A stretch of DNA of 63,986 nucleotides from assembly GCA_964579675.1 (NCBI GenBank), contig CAZOIA010000005.1, positions 1 through 63,986 of the forward strand. Direction: 5' to 3'. This document shows positions 28,002 through 36,586 of the stretch, piece after piece (position 1 is the stretch's first letter; every line of letters begins with the position of its first letter). Origin of the DNA: CAZOIA01 sp964579675 (lineage in GTDB: Bacteria; Planctomycetota; Phycisphaerae; UBA1845; PWPN01). The notes under the pieces were generated by a model, which ran no database searches, was not told where the DNA came from, and worked only from the letters and a program-made list of their open reading frames with translations. The position numbers and the translations under genes are program-made.

Positions 28002-28886
28002 GTGAGCCAGCCACGGATTGGGATCATCGGCGGGACGGGATTGGGACAGGCGTTTGCAGAACGGGCGGGCAGTGAGGAGGTCGCGGTGGACACGCCGTTC
28101 GGGTCGCCGAGCGGGCCGATCCTGCTGGCGCGCTGGGAGGGCATCGACATCGCCCTTCTCTCGCGGCATGGCCCGGGACATCTGCTCAATCCTTCTGCCG
28201 TGCCCTATCGCGCGAACGTCTATGCCCTCAAGCAGCTCGGCGTCACGCACATTCTGGCCAGCGGGGCGACGGGGAGCCTGAGAGAGGAGATCGAGCCGGG
28301 GCACCTGGTCATCTGCGATCAGGTCATCGACAAGACGTCCCGGCGCGACAGCACGTTCTTCGACCGGGGCATTGTCGCGCACGTGGAGTTTGCCGAGCCG
28401 TTTTGCCCGACGCTGCGATCACTCCTGAAAGCTGCCGGCAGGAAGGTGGAAACAACGGTGCACTCGACGGGCACGTACGTATGTATGGAGGGGCCGCCGT
28501 TCTCGACCCTGGCCGAGTCGAAGATGCACCGGGCGTGGGGCGGGGACCTGGTCGGCATGACCGCGATGCCGGAGGCGAAGCTGGCCCGCGAGGCGGAGAT
28601 CTGCTATGCGCTGATTGCGCTGCCGACGGATTACGACTGCTGGCGGCCGCACGAGGCGAGGAAGGATCGGCAGGCCCTGCTGGCCGAGATCATCGGCAAC
28701 CTGCAAGCCGCCACCGCGAATGTCACCGCACTGCTGCGAGCGGTGCTGCCGGTGTTGGCGAAACAGTTGGATGACCCGTGTCCGTGTCGCGATTCCCTGG
28801 CCCTGGCAATCTGGTCCGACAAGTCGTGCGTGGATCCCGCCGTGATCGATCGGCTTCGACCGCTCGTCGGGCGGTACTTTGCCTGA
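28002..28886 (+). CDS. mtnP: S-methyl-5'-thioadenosine phosphorylase family protein
   Basis: A 294-residue purine phosphorylase converting methylthioadenosine and phosphate to adenine and methylthioribose-1-phosphate in methionine salvage. GTG 28002 has GGAGGATGAC upstream. Motifs: IGIIGGTGLG at the N-terminus, LSRHGPGHLLNPSAVPYRAN (phosphate site), ASGATGSL, STGTYVCMEGPPFST and VGMTAMPEAKLAREAEICYA. The base-contact region reads LPTDYDCW, as in MTAP. Other purine phosphorylases of the family are possible. No mtn neighbours are seen. Confidence 0.88.
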   Translation: MSQPRIGIIGGTGLGQAFAERAGSEEVAVDTPFGSPSGPILLARWEGIDIALLSRHGPGHLLNPSAVPYRANVYALKQLGVTHILASGATGSLREEIEPGHLVICDQVIDKTSRRDSTFFDRGIVAHVEFAEPFCPTLRSLLKAAGRKVETTVHSTGTYVCMEGPPFSTLAESKMHRAWGGDLVGMTAMPEAKLAREAEICYALIALPTDYDCWRPHEARKDRQALLAEIIGNLQAATANVTALLRAVLPVLAKQLDDPCPCRDSLALAIWSDKSCVDPAVIDRLRPLVGRYFA

Positions 28887-28893
28887 GACCGGA

Positions 28894-29020
28894 GAAACCC
28901 CGGTTGAACGCCGATCAGAATTGAGAGTCGAGAGTTGAGATTCGAGAATTGCCGACGCCTGGGTGCAGCCCCTGAGCTAGCGCCGTCTATCGGTGTTCAT
29001 CGGCGTTCATCGGGGGTTTC
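28894..29020. repeat. Interrupted 22-bp imperfect inverted repeat
   Basis: Left arm 28894-28915 (GAAACCCCGGTTGAACGCCGAT) and right arm 28999-29020 are complementary except for a few bases. The right arm ends a three-unit 10-bp repeat (ATCGGTGTTC / ATCGGCGTTC / ATCGGGGGTT). It lies between mtnP and the PQQ/TPR gene. Confidence 0.45.
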
Positions 29021-29063
29021 ATTTCGATTCACGGCCGGTTCTATTCGCCGGTGGTTTCGGGGG

Positions 29064-32000
29064 ATGATCTGGTTGTGGGCAGTTGCCGCCGCGGGGGTCG
29101 CCCGGCCTGCGGTCGTAGTGGGGCGGTCGCCGGCCGCCGCTGATCCGGGCGAGCACTCATCGCTTTCCGGCGTTTACGTGAACGAGAGTCTGGAGGCCCG
29201 GCAGGCGCTGAGAACGGTGCATGAACTGGCGTCGTCGTCCCGGTGGGCGGAGGCGGCCCGGGGCTACGATCGGCTGATTGCCGAGCACGGGGACGACTTG
29301 GTTCGGGTGGATGCGTCCCGCCTCGTCAGTGTTGCCGATTATGTCAATGATCAACTCGCGCGTTGGCCGGCGGAAGCGGTCGAGGTCTACCGCGGGCTGT
29401 TCAACGAAATCGCCGCGGGCAAGTGGCGCGAGTTGTCCGCCAGGCAAAGCCGGCAAGGCCGGTCGGGTACGGTTGAATCACCTTACCAGATCGGCGATGC
29501 CGGGTATGGAACCGGCGGTGCTGATCTTGTGATTGCGGATCGCTGGTGGCTGACGGACGCCGGTGGTGATGCGGCGGATGATGCGGCGCAGCGATTGCTC
29601 GAGGCGGGGCGATTCGACGCGGCGGGCCGGCAGTTCGATCGCCTCTCTCGATTTCATCCGCGTTTCCGTGGGAGCGCGGACGTGGCAGTCCGGGCGGCCG
29701 TTGCCTTCACCCTGGCCGGCCGGAACGATCGTGCGGCGGATGCAGCTGGACGCGCCCGGGCCGTCGGCGGTCTGGTGCGCTGGTTCGGCCAGGAGCTCCC
29801 CGTCGAGACGGTCCTGTCAGAGGTTGCCCCCTCCACCACGCGCCCCGTCCGGAAAGACGCCGATTGGCCGATGTTCGGCGGCGACGCTTCGCGAAACCGT
29901 CCGGGTCCGGCAGGTGAGCTGCCCGGTGAGCTGTTCTGGCGATGCGATCTGGGCCCGAGTGTCGAGAAGCAACAGGTTGCCGGCGAGGGCAGCGTCCCGC
30001 TGACGGATGCCGAGCCGGCACTGATCGCCCAGCCGGTGGTCCGGGGCGATCGCGTTTACGTTCAGGACACCTCGCGGGTATGGGCGATCGGGCTCAACAG
30101 CGGGCGCGTCGAATGGGTCTACGACAGCGGGGTCGGGGGCGAGTCCGGCGACCGGCACGAACAGCGCTTGGCCAGGGAGACACGGGGTTACCTCGCACCG
30201 GTGGTAGCCGACGGGTGGATGTTCGCCATTCTCGCCGGTCGGGGGCCGGATCCGTTTGGACTCAGCCCGGTGCGGGCGGGGGCGGTCCTGGTCGGTATCG
30301 AGGCCCGCGACGGGACCGAGCGCTGGCGGGTGTCGGCCGCGACCCCGGGCGGGGACGAGGCCCGCGATTCCGACGATTCGTGCAGGTTTGAGGGCTCACC
30401 GCTGCTTCATGAGCAGTCGCTGTACGTCGTCGTCCGCCAGGGCCGGGGCCCGGCAGTGGAAGACTGCTACCTGGCATGCTTCGACCCGCAGACCGGGCAG
30501 CGGTTATGGCAAAGGCACCTGGCCGGTGGGGGGACGGGCATTGTGCCGGGGCAACCGGATGCCCAAGAGCCGCCCTGCCGAACAGGCAGCGGCCCCGCCG
30601 CCGCGGGCGACTCGATCTACGTGCAGACCCACCTCGGGGCGTTGGCCTGTGTATCAGCCAGCACGGGACGGGTTCGCTGGCTTACGTTGGCATCGCGGGA
30701 GGACCGGCAGGGCGACGATCCGATCGGCCGGCCCGCGGACCGCCGCGGCAGGTCGCCATCCGCGCTTCACCCGGTGGTCGTGGCCGGCGGGCATGATTCC
30801 GGTCCGGTCTGCGTGATGACTACTCCCTCGGCGTGCGGCGGTCTGCTCATCTACGATGCTGAAGACGGGCATCTGGTCCGCCGCGTGCCGACGGCGGTGC
30901 CTGGCGGGGGAACGGCGGTGCTCGGTGCAGCCGGGGACGTGGTGTACGCGGTCGGCGAGCAGGTAGTCGCATTGGACCTGGCCACGGGCCGGGTGGCGTG
31001 GCGAGCCGACGTGGGCGGCCCGCCGGGTGACCGGCTCGACGGCGCGCCTTTCCTGACCGCCGGGGAGCTCCTGATTCCGACGCGTTCGGGGCTGGTGTGG
31101 ATGTCGCTGGATGGTGCGAGGAGGGGGCGGTTCGATTGGCCCGGCACCACGGTTGAAAGAAAGGCCGGAGCGTGGACCGGCAACATACTGGCAGTGGATA
31201 ACCTCGTGCTCGTCGCGGGGCGAGGGCATCTCTGCTGCTATGCATCTCTCAATGGTAGTCTTGCCCGGATTGAGCAGCGTATCGCCGGGCAACCGGATGA
31301 TCCCGAAACTCATCTGGACATGGCCCGCTACGCGTTAATGAGGCCGGCCCTGTTCGAGCGCGGGCTGTTGGCCGTCGATGCGGCACTGCGTTGCGCGACG
31401 TCCCGCGCTGGAAGCACGGGCCCTCCTTACGGGCACCTTCATGCGGAGCAGGCCCGCCGCCGGGCGTTTGACATCATTGTGGATGCGGCTGAGTACCTGA
31501 CGGTCGCCCGCATCCGGGCCGGCAGTCCGGGCGACACCGACCTCGTCTCGGGTTTACTGTCGCGTGCGGAGGCGACGGCCCGGGACGGCGAACGGCAGGT
31601 GCGGTATCGGCTCGTGTTCGCCGATCTCTACCGGCGACTCGGCCGAGGGGCGGATGCGGTTCATCTCTATCAGCAGATCCTCGATGATCGGTCGCTTCGC
31701 GAGTGGCGCTCGAGGGAGCAGGGTCGGTCGATTCGCGCTGGTACGGTGGCCGAGGGCGGGATTGGCGAGATGATCGCGCGGCTCGGCCGGCAGCATTATG
31801 AACCGTACGATTCCGCTGCGTCGGCCATGCTGCAGGCGGGCGTCGCGGGGGCCGATCGGGAGTTGTTGAAAGAGGCGATCGCCCGGTATCCCAATGCCCG
31901 CTCGGCGGGGGCAGCCTATGTGGCCCTGGCGCAAATCGAGCGCCGGGGGAGCGCCCCGGGGGGCGCCCCGATCGCGGCGGCCCGGTTGCTGAGAACGGCG

Positions 32001-33536
32001 TTGGCCCGCCACGAACGCAGTGCAGCCGGCGGCGACGGCACTTCAAAGCCGGCGGACAGTGTCCTGCTCGACGAGCCCGAGGTTGTGAGGAGCATTGCCG
32101 GGTGCTACTTCGATGCTAATGACGCGGCCAGCGGCCTGGCTTGGCTGGCTCGGGGCGCGCGCGATTATCCATCCGCCCGGTTCGGCATCGACGGGCGGTC
32201 CGAGACGTTCGCGTCGCTTCGCCGGCGACGGCTTGCGGCAGGGCTGACGCTCGAGCGGCGCCGCCCGATGATTGCGCCGCCGCTCAAGCTGACGCTACAC
32301 CTCGGTTTCGATGGGCCGACGGTGCTGCTCAGGCCGCGGTTCGAGCCGTCCGGTGCGGACGTGTCCGCGGCCGGTATCGCCGTGGTCTACCACGGGGGGA
32401 AGCTTGAGGCTTTCACACCGGGGACGGGCAAGCGGCGGTGGCCGGCGCCGCTGCCCGTAGCGGCAGCGCCGGTGTGGCTGGCGGCAGTGGATGACGTATT
32501 TGTTTTTGCCACCCGACACCAGGTATTGGCTGTCGATCGCGACACGGGACGAACGCGATGGACCTTGGGGCGGCATCCGCGCGGGGCCGATTCGCCCGCG
32601 GTGGATCCGGAGGTCTTCAGCGGGCTGTCTGGTCACGTCCTGGCCGAGACCCTGATGGTCAACGTCTTCCAGGATGGTCGGGCGTCGGCGGTCCGGATCG
32701 CCGACGGCGAAATCGTCTGGGAGCGCCGGCTCACCCACAGGTTCTCGGGGCCGGCCGCGGCCAACGACGAGTACCTCGTCTACGCCTCAATCGATCAGGA
32801 CCGGACCAGGTTCGTGGTCCTGGACGTCGCGACGGGCCGGGACGTGCGAGCCTTCGGTTTCGAGCCGGCCCGGCAGGTCTACTGGATGGCGATGTCCCCG
32901 GAGCGCACCCTGGTTGCCGCGGGCGGCAATTGGGCCGCCTGTTACGACCCGGATACGTCGGCTCGGCTCTGGCAGGTCAGCTCGGTGCAGGGCAATCGAG
33001 CAGCGACGCTTCAGATGGGCCTGAGCCGCCTGTACCTCTCGCCGGGCCCGCGCGAGATCTCGGCGGTTTCTTTGACCACGGGGTGCGAGCTCTGGCGGAC
33101 CCCTGCGATCGAGGACCCCGGCCAGATCATCCTGGAGACCTGGCTGGACGGCAGCGACCTGTACGCGGTTGCGACACGGGGCGTTGGCGCGTTCGATCCC
33201 GCCAGCGGTGCCGAGCGATGGTGGACTGACCTGCCCGACGACGTTTCCATCGACACGCCGGCGCTGACCGACCGTTTCATCGTGCTCGTCGGGTCGCCCC
33301 AGCCTCGGGGGGCCCCGGCAGATGAGGACCGGCGGATCGCGGCCTGCTTCATTGATCGACGGACCGGGCGAGCGGCTGCGCCAGCGGGTCGCACGTGTCT
33401 CGATTGGGGGCCCTGCGCCAACGTACAGGACGTCGGCGTCTATGACCACGCGGTCTGGATTCGCGACGGTGCGACGGTCGTCGGGTGGACCGCGGCGGGG
33501 AGGCAGACCGCACCGGCGTCGGCATCGGTGCGTTGA
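29064..33536 (+). CDS. Giant PQQ-type beta-propeller / TPR protein
   Basis: A 1490-residue, probably exported protein. The ATG at 29064 is chosen because a hydrophobic segment (MIWLWAVAAAGVARPAVVV) follows directly; it lacks a good ribosome site and the true start is uncertain. Layout: TPR-like helices (about 45-265), a first PQQ/BamB-type propeller beginning DWPMFGGDASRNRPG (about 270-730, repeated AxDxxTGxxxW blades), a second TPR-like block (740-1000, e.g. FADLYRRLGRGADAVHLYQQ) and a second propeller (1060-1480). Such planctomycete proteins are scaffolds of unknown role, not necessarily quinoprotein dehydrogenases: no PQQ-dehydrogenase catalytic motif was recognised. It is followed by the FlgI-like lipoprotein gene. 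Confidence 0.8.
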   Translation: MIWLWAVAAAGVARPAVVVGRSPAAADPGEHSSLSGVYVNESLEARQALRTVHELASSSRWAEAARGYDRLIAEHGDDLVRVDASRLVSVADYVNDQLARWPAEAVEVYRGLFNEIAAGKWRELSARQSRQGRSGTVESPYQIGDAGYGTGGADLVIADRWWLTDAGGDAADDAAQRLLEAGRFDAAGRQFDRLSRFHPRFRGSADVAVRAAVAFTLAGRNDRAADAAGRARAVGGLVRWFGQELPVETVLSEVAPSTTRPVRKDADWPMFGGDASRNRPGPAGELPGELFWRCDLGPSVEKQQVAGEGSVPLTDAEPALIAQPVVRGDRVYVQDTSRVWAIGLNSGRVEWVYDSGVGGESGDRHEQRLARETRGYLAPVVADGWMFAILAGRGPDPFGLSPVRAGAVLVGIEARDGTERWRVSAATPGGDEARDSDDSCRFEGSPLLHEQSLYVVVRQGRGPAVEDCYLACFDPQTGQRLWQRHLAGGGTGIVPGQPDAQEPPCRTGSGPAAAGDSIYVQTHLGALACVSASTGRVRWLTLASREDRQGDDPIGRPADRRGRSPSALHPVVVAGGHDSGPVCVMTTPSACGGLLIYDAEDGHLVRRVPTAVPGGGTAVLGAAGDVVYAVGEQVVALDLATGRVAWRADVGGPPGDRLDGAPFLTAGELLIPTRSGLVWMSLDGARRGRFDWPGTTVERKAGAWTGNILAVDNLVLVAGRGHLCCYASLNGSLARIEQRIAGQPDDPETHLDMARYALMRPALFERGLLAVDAALRCATSRAGSTGPPYGHLHAEQARRRAFDIIVDAAEYLTVARIRAGSPGDTDLVSGLLSRAEATARDGERQVRYRLVFADLYRRLGRGADAVHLYQQILDDRSLREWRSREQGRSIRAGTVAEGGIGEMIARLGRQHYEPYDSAASAMLQAGVAGADRELLKEAIARYPNARSAGAAYVALAQIERRGSAPGGAPIAAARLLRTALARHERSAAGGDGTSKPADSVLLDEPEVVRSIAGCYFDANDAASGLAWLARGARDYPSARFGIDGRSETFASLRRRRLAAGLTLERRRPMIAPPLKLTLHLGFDGPTVLLRPRFEPSGADVSAAGIAVVYHGGKLEAFTPGTGKRRWPAPLPVAAAPVWLAAVDDVFVFATRHQVLAVDRDTGRTRWTLGRHPRGADSPAVDPEVFSGLSGHVLAETLMVNVFQDGRASAVRIADGEIVWERRLTHRFSGPAAANDEYLVYASIDQDRTRFVVLDVATGRDVRAFGFEPARQVYWMAMSPERTLVAAGGNWAACYDPDTSARLWQVSSVQGNRAATLQMGLSRLYLSPGPREISAVSLTTGCELWRTPAIEDPGQIILETWLDGSDLYAVATRGVGAFDPASGAERWWTDLPDDVSIDTPALTDRFIVLVGSPQPRGAPADEDRRIAACFIDRRTGRAAAPAGRTCLDWGPCANVQDVGVYDHAVWIRDGATVVGWTAAGRQTAPASASVR

Positions 33537-33625
33537 CAGCCCCAAGCACGTTCGATAGCCTGCGTATGACTGATTTGTGGCGTTGTCGGAAAGCCCTGCG
33601 ACAAGAGGGGCGCCAGCGGGCCGGA

Positions 33626-33672
33626 TCATTGGAGGCGACCTGACAGCGCTGACCGGGCCCACGCTCCAATGA
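33626..33672 (+). promoter_or_regulatory. Inverted repeat upstream of the FlgI-like gene
   Basis: TCATTGGAG (33626-33634) and CTCCAATGA (33664-33672) form perfect 9-bp arms around a 29-nt loop. It could be a terminator of the PQQ gene or a leader structure. Confidence 0.3.
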
Positions 33673-33728
33673 CGGGTCCTCACGCCCGATATTGACCCTT
33701 CCCCTTTCAGTTCGGAGGTGTGATCGCA

Positions 33729-35489
33729 ATGATCACGAACCGTTCCCGCCCAGGAACTTCCGTCTGGGTGTTGATGCCCTGCCTGCTGGCGGGGTGCGGC
33801 CCGCAAGCATGGCGCTGGAACAAGGAGGCGACGACGCAACCTGCGGGCGCGTCTGATAGCCCCGACTCCCTCCGCGACGCTCGCCGCGCAATAGCGATGG
33901 AGGGTACCGTCGGCGCGGTAGCCTATGTGCAGGGCACCCGATTCATGCGGGTGCGGGGTTACGGTCTGGTTTCCGGGCTGAACGGTCAGGGCAGCCCGTT
34001 CTGTCCCCCTGATGTTCGCGATCACCTGGTTCGCGAGATCCGTCGATTCCGCTCTTCCGGCCGCCGCGCCCAGCACGAATTGACACCTCAGCAACTGATT
34101 GACAGCCTCGATACCGCAGTGGTTGAAATCACGGGCGACATCCCGGCCGGGGCAGCCAAGGGCCATACGTTCGACGTTATTGTCTCGGCCTCCTCGACCA
34201 GTGCGGACACGCGTTCCCTTGCCGGCGGATACCTGCTGCCGTGCGAGTTGAAGATCTTCCGCGAGGTCTCGCCGGCCGAGATCATCGAGGGGAGGACGCA
34301 CGCCAAGGCCCGCGGGCCGGTGTTCATCAACCCCTTCGCTCGGGCGGGCGGCAGTGGGGCCGGCACAGACCCCCGCGAGGGACGCGTGATCGGTGGGGGC
34401 GTCAACCTGATCGACCGCCGCCTGAGTCTGATTACGGCCATTGAATCCTATTCGACGGTGGCTCAGGTGGCCGCCGCCATCAACCAGCGATTCAACCGCG
34501 ACCCGAAGATGGCCACCGACACGGACCCCAGCCATGTCGCGCTGACCATCCCCCCTGACTTACACGGCTCGGAAAGCCGGGTCCTCGAGATGATTCTGCA
34601 CTTGCCCTTGTCCTCATCGCCGGCGGTTCGGGAGGCGAGGGCCAAGACCCTGGTCGCGGAGTTGGCCCGGCCCGGCCTGCCGCCGGAGGACGCGGCGCTG
34701 TCGCTTGAGGGGATCGGGCCCCTGGTTATCCCGATGATCCAGGAACTGTACACCCATCCCCGTCGCCAGGTGAATTACTATGCCGCCCGGACCGGGCTGC
34801 GGCTTGGCGACGACCCGGCGACCGAAGTCATCATCCGGCACGCGCGCGACCCACGCAGCCCATTTCGCCGACAGGCGATCAGAGAACTGGGCCGCTGCCC
34901 GACACCTGCCCGGGCAGCGGTAGCGTTGCGCGGTCTCCTGGCCGATTCCGACCCCCTGATCCTGATCGACGCCTACGAAGCACTGCGAAAGGTTGATCCG
35001 GAGTCGATCGCCAGCGGCGTGGTGGGTCGGGACCCCGGTAACTTCATCATAGACGTCGTTCCCTCCGATGGGCCGGCCCTGATCTACGCACGCAAGACGG
35101 AATGCCGACGCATTGCCCTGATCGGAGCGAACCACATGGTTGTCCGCCCGCCGCTGTTCTATGCCAAGCCCGGCCGGCAGGTAACGCTCTCGAGCCTGAC
35201 GAACGACGCGTTCATCACCGTCCTGCGGAAGGAGTCAGGCAGCGTAATCGGGGACTTCATTGTCCCTCTGGATGTGGTGGTGCTGACGCGATTCATGGGT
35301 GACGATCCCCGAATGGGCGCCGATGGGAAACCGCAGGGACTCGGACTCGATTATGCGGTCGTCCTCGACGTGTTGTACCACCTCTGCGAAACCGGCGCCA
35401 TCGATGCCGGCATGAAATGGGAAGAGCAGAGGGTCGAGGATCTCATCGGGCCCCTCAGACCGATGGGGCGGCCGGAGTCGGAGCTTTAG
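33729..35489 (+). CDS. Lipoprotein with FlgI (P-ring)-like and HEAT-like domains
   Basis: A 586-residue lipoprotein (lipobox LLAGC, about residue 21). ATG 33729 has GGAGG (33714-33718) 10 nt upstream. Residues about 60-260 resemble flagellar P-ring protein FlgI: VRGYGLVSGLNGQGS, then DTAVVEITGDIPAGAAKGHTFDV, SLAGGYLLP and GRVIGGGVNL. True FlgI (about 350 residues) is periplasmic and not lipidated, and sits in a flagellar operon. Here the FlgI C-terminus is replaced by Ala-rich HEAT-like helices (330-440) and a novel C-terminal domain, and no flagellar genes are adjacent. An envelope ring or scaffold role is inferred. Confidence 0.7.
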   Translation: MITNRSRPGTSVWVLMPCLLAGCGPQAWRWNKEATTQPAGASDSPDSLRDARRAIAMEGTVGAVAYVQGTRFMRVRGYGLVSGLNGQGSPFCPPDVRDHLVREIRRFRSSGRRAQHELTPQQLIDSLDTAVVEITGDIPAGAAKGHTFDVIVSASSTSADTRSLAGGYLLPCELKIFREVSPAEIIEGRTHAKARGPVFINPFARAGGSGAGTDPREGRVIGGGVNLIDRRLSLITAIESYSTVAQVAAAINQRFNRDPKMATDTDPSHVALTIPPDLHGSESRVLEMILHLPLSSSPAVREARAKTLVAELARPGLPPEDAALSLEGIGPLVIPMIQELYTHPRRQVNYYAARTGLRLGDDPATEVIIRHARDPRSPFRRQAIRELGRCPTPARAAVALRGLLADSDPLILIDAYEALRKVDPESIASGVVGRDPGNFIIDVVPSDGPALIYARKTECRRIALIGANHMVVRPPLFYAKPGRQVTLSSLTNDAFITVLRKESGSVIGDFIVPLDVVVLTRFMGDDPRMGADGKPQGLGLDYAVVLDVLYHLCETGAIDAGMKWEEQRVEDLIGPLRPMGRPESEL

Positions 35490-35671
35490 AACCTTACGGC
35501 GAGACACGAGCGCCCTTTGCGAGCGTGTTCTTCCACAAGGGTCCTCTCTGGCTGCGGATCAGGAAAAGGCGATCCGCCTTAGAACCTTACGGCGAGACAT
35601 GAGCGCCCTTTGCGAGCATGTTCTTCTACAAGGTTCCCCTTTGGCTGCGGACCAGGAAAAGGCGGTCCGCC
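35486..35671 (+). repeat. Tandem 93-bp direct repeat (two units)
   Basis: Units 35486-35578 and 35579-35671 differ at about 8 of 93 positions. Each starts TTAGAACCTTACGGCGAGAC and ends with the hairpin AAGGCG-(A/G)TC-CGCCTT-like. The first unit includes the stop codon of the FlgI-like gene. A diverged copy lies at 21848-21936. Confidence 0.75.
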
Positions 35672-35748
35672 TTAGGAGCGATCGGCTTGCAGCTCTCCGT
35701 TCGCGGGCACTCCGGCAAGGCGCCGAGTATCCGTCTCCCCTTGGAAAG

Positions 35749-35885
35749 GGGTACGTGTTCAGCGGCCTCCGGAGCGATTAGAGCCGCTCCGGATGCGATC
35801 ACAGCCGCTTCGGGCGCGATCAGAGCCGGTTCGGGCGCGATCAGAGCCGGCCTCTGTGAGGCCGGTGGTTCCTCGGATCGGGGAG
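35749..35885 (+). repeat. Array of four ~21-bp imperfect repeats within an intergenic repeat
   Basis: After GGTACGTGTTCAGC, four units of the form GG(A/C)GCGAT(C/T)AGAGCCG follow (35771-35850), ending in GGCCTCTGTGAGGCCGG. The flanks match the single-unit version inside the element at 3516-3701. The 36-kb copy appears to be an expansion of that motif. Confidence 0.55.
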
Positions 35886-36221
35886 CTTAGCGCCGCGAGG
35901 GGGCACCGGGCTTGCAGAGCCCGGCCCCGAGCCCTTATCCACGCCAAGCATGTAGGGAAAGGGGGGGAATCCAGAAGGGCATGATTGCAGGTCTCCCCGC
36001 ACCGGAGCCCCCGGGATCATCCTGCGGGGCAGGTCGTCCCCCGCCCGCTTTTTGCCGACAGAAACACTTGACAACGCCACCCGGATCGGCCCTAATTACC
36101 GGCGCGTTATGGGACGGCCGAGGCAAAACGGGTCGGACCCGCCGCTCAGTTCGGGCCTTGGGCGGGTTGATCACATGGCCGCTGGTGGTGCTTGGCCCGG
36201 GTGCGATGAGGAGAGTTCAAC
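35886..36221. other. Intergenic region upstream of the 41-residue protein
   Basis: A 336-base stretch with no gene-like frame. It holds a perfect TTGACA at 36068-36073, but no convincing -10 at 16-18 bp spacing (CTAATTA follows). Nothing else recognised. Confidence 0.35.
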
Positions 36222-36347
36222 ATGCAAAGTCTGATTCATGTACCGATGTTGGCAGAAGGGATGTTCTCCTGGTGGCAGGGCGTGCTCCTGGTTCTGCTGA
36301 TCGTCCTGATCATCGTCTACTTCCAGATGAGGAAGCGGCAGATGTGA
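36222..36347 (+). CDS. 41-residue single-pass membrane protein
   Basis: This short gene has an excellent GAGGAG site (36208-36213) exactly 8 nt before its ATG. The product starts MQSLIHVPMLAEGMFSWWQG, continues with a purely hydrophobic stretch (VLLVLLIVLIIVYF, residues 21-34) and ends in a basic tail (MRKRQM), predicting one transmembrane helix with the C-terminus in the cytoplasm. A hairpin at 36407-36438 follows. No family is recognised; it could be a membrane-protein modulator, a stress microprotein or a toxin-like peptide. Confidence 0.65.
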   Translation: MQSLIHVPMLAEGMFSWWQGVLLVLLIVLIIVYFQMRKRQM

Positions 36348-36406
36348 TGCGCTGCGGCGGTCTGATCCGCTGCAACCCCTCTTGTGAGCATTCTGGTTGA
36401 ATGACC

Positions 36407-36438
36407 AGCGGGCCTCCCGGGCAGCGGGAACGCCCGCT
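36407..36438 (+). terminator. Hairpin after the 41-residue protein gene
   Basis: AGCGGGC (36407-36413) and GCCCGCT (36432-36438) pair around an 18-nt loop. No strong U-tract follows (TGTCATATT). Confidence 0.35.
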
Positions 36439-36586
36439 TGTCATATTGTCGGCCGTACGCACCCTTCAGCCTTGCCCCTCGATAGCCGATAACACGCGCG
36501 AGATTCGAACCTCGGTTCAGACCCGCGGGTCGGGTCTAGCACCTGCGGGGCCCCGGCCGGTTCAGGCTGCGGGACAAGGGCAGACT

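Noticed and set aside
32787..34535. 582-codon open frame on the minus strand
   Set aside because: It overlaps two well-supported plus-strand genes (PQQ/TPR and FlgI-like) and has no motif; a product of high GC.
35771..35850. CRISPR-like short repeat array
   Set aside because: The units are contiguous imperfect 21-mers without unique spacers, and no cas gene is present.
36497..36520. GATTCGAACCT resembling a tRNA T-loop on the minus strand
   Set aside because: The flanking bases do not form a 5-bp T-stem, and no anticodon arm, D-arm or acceptor stem can be drawn around it.
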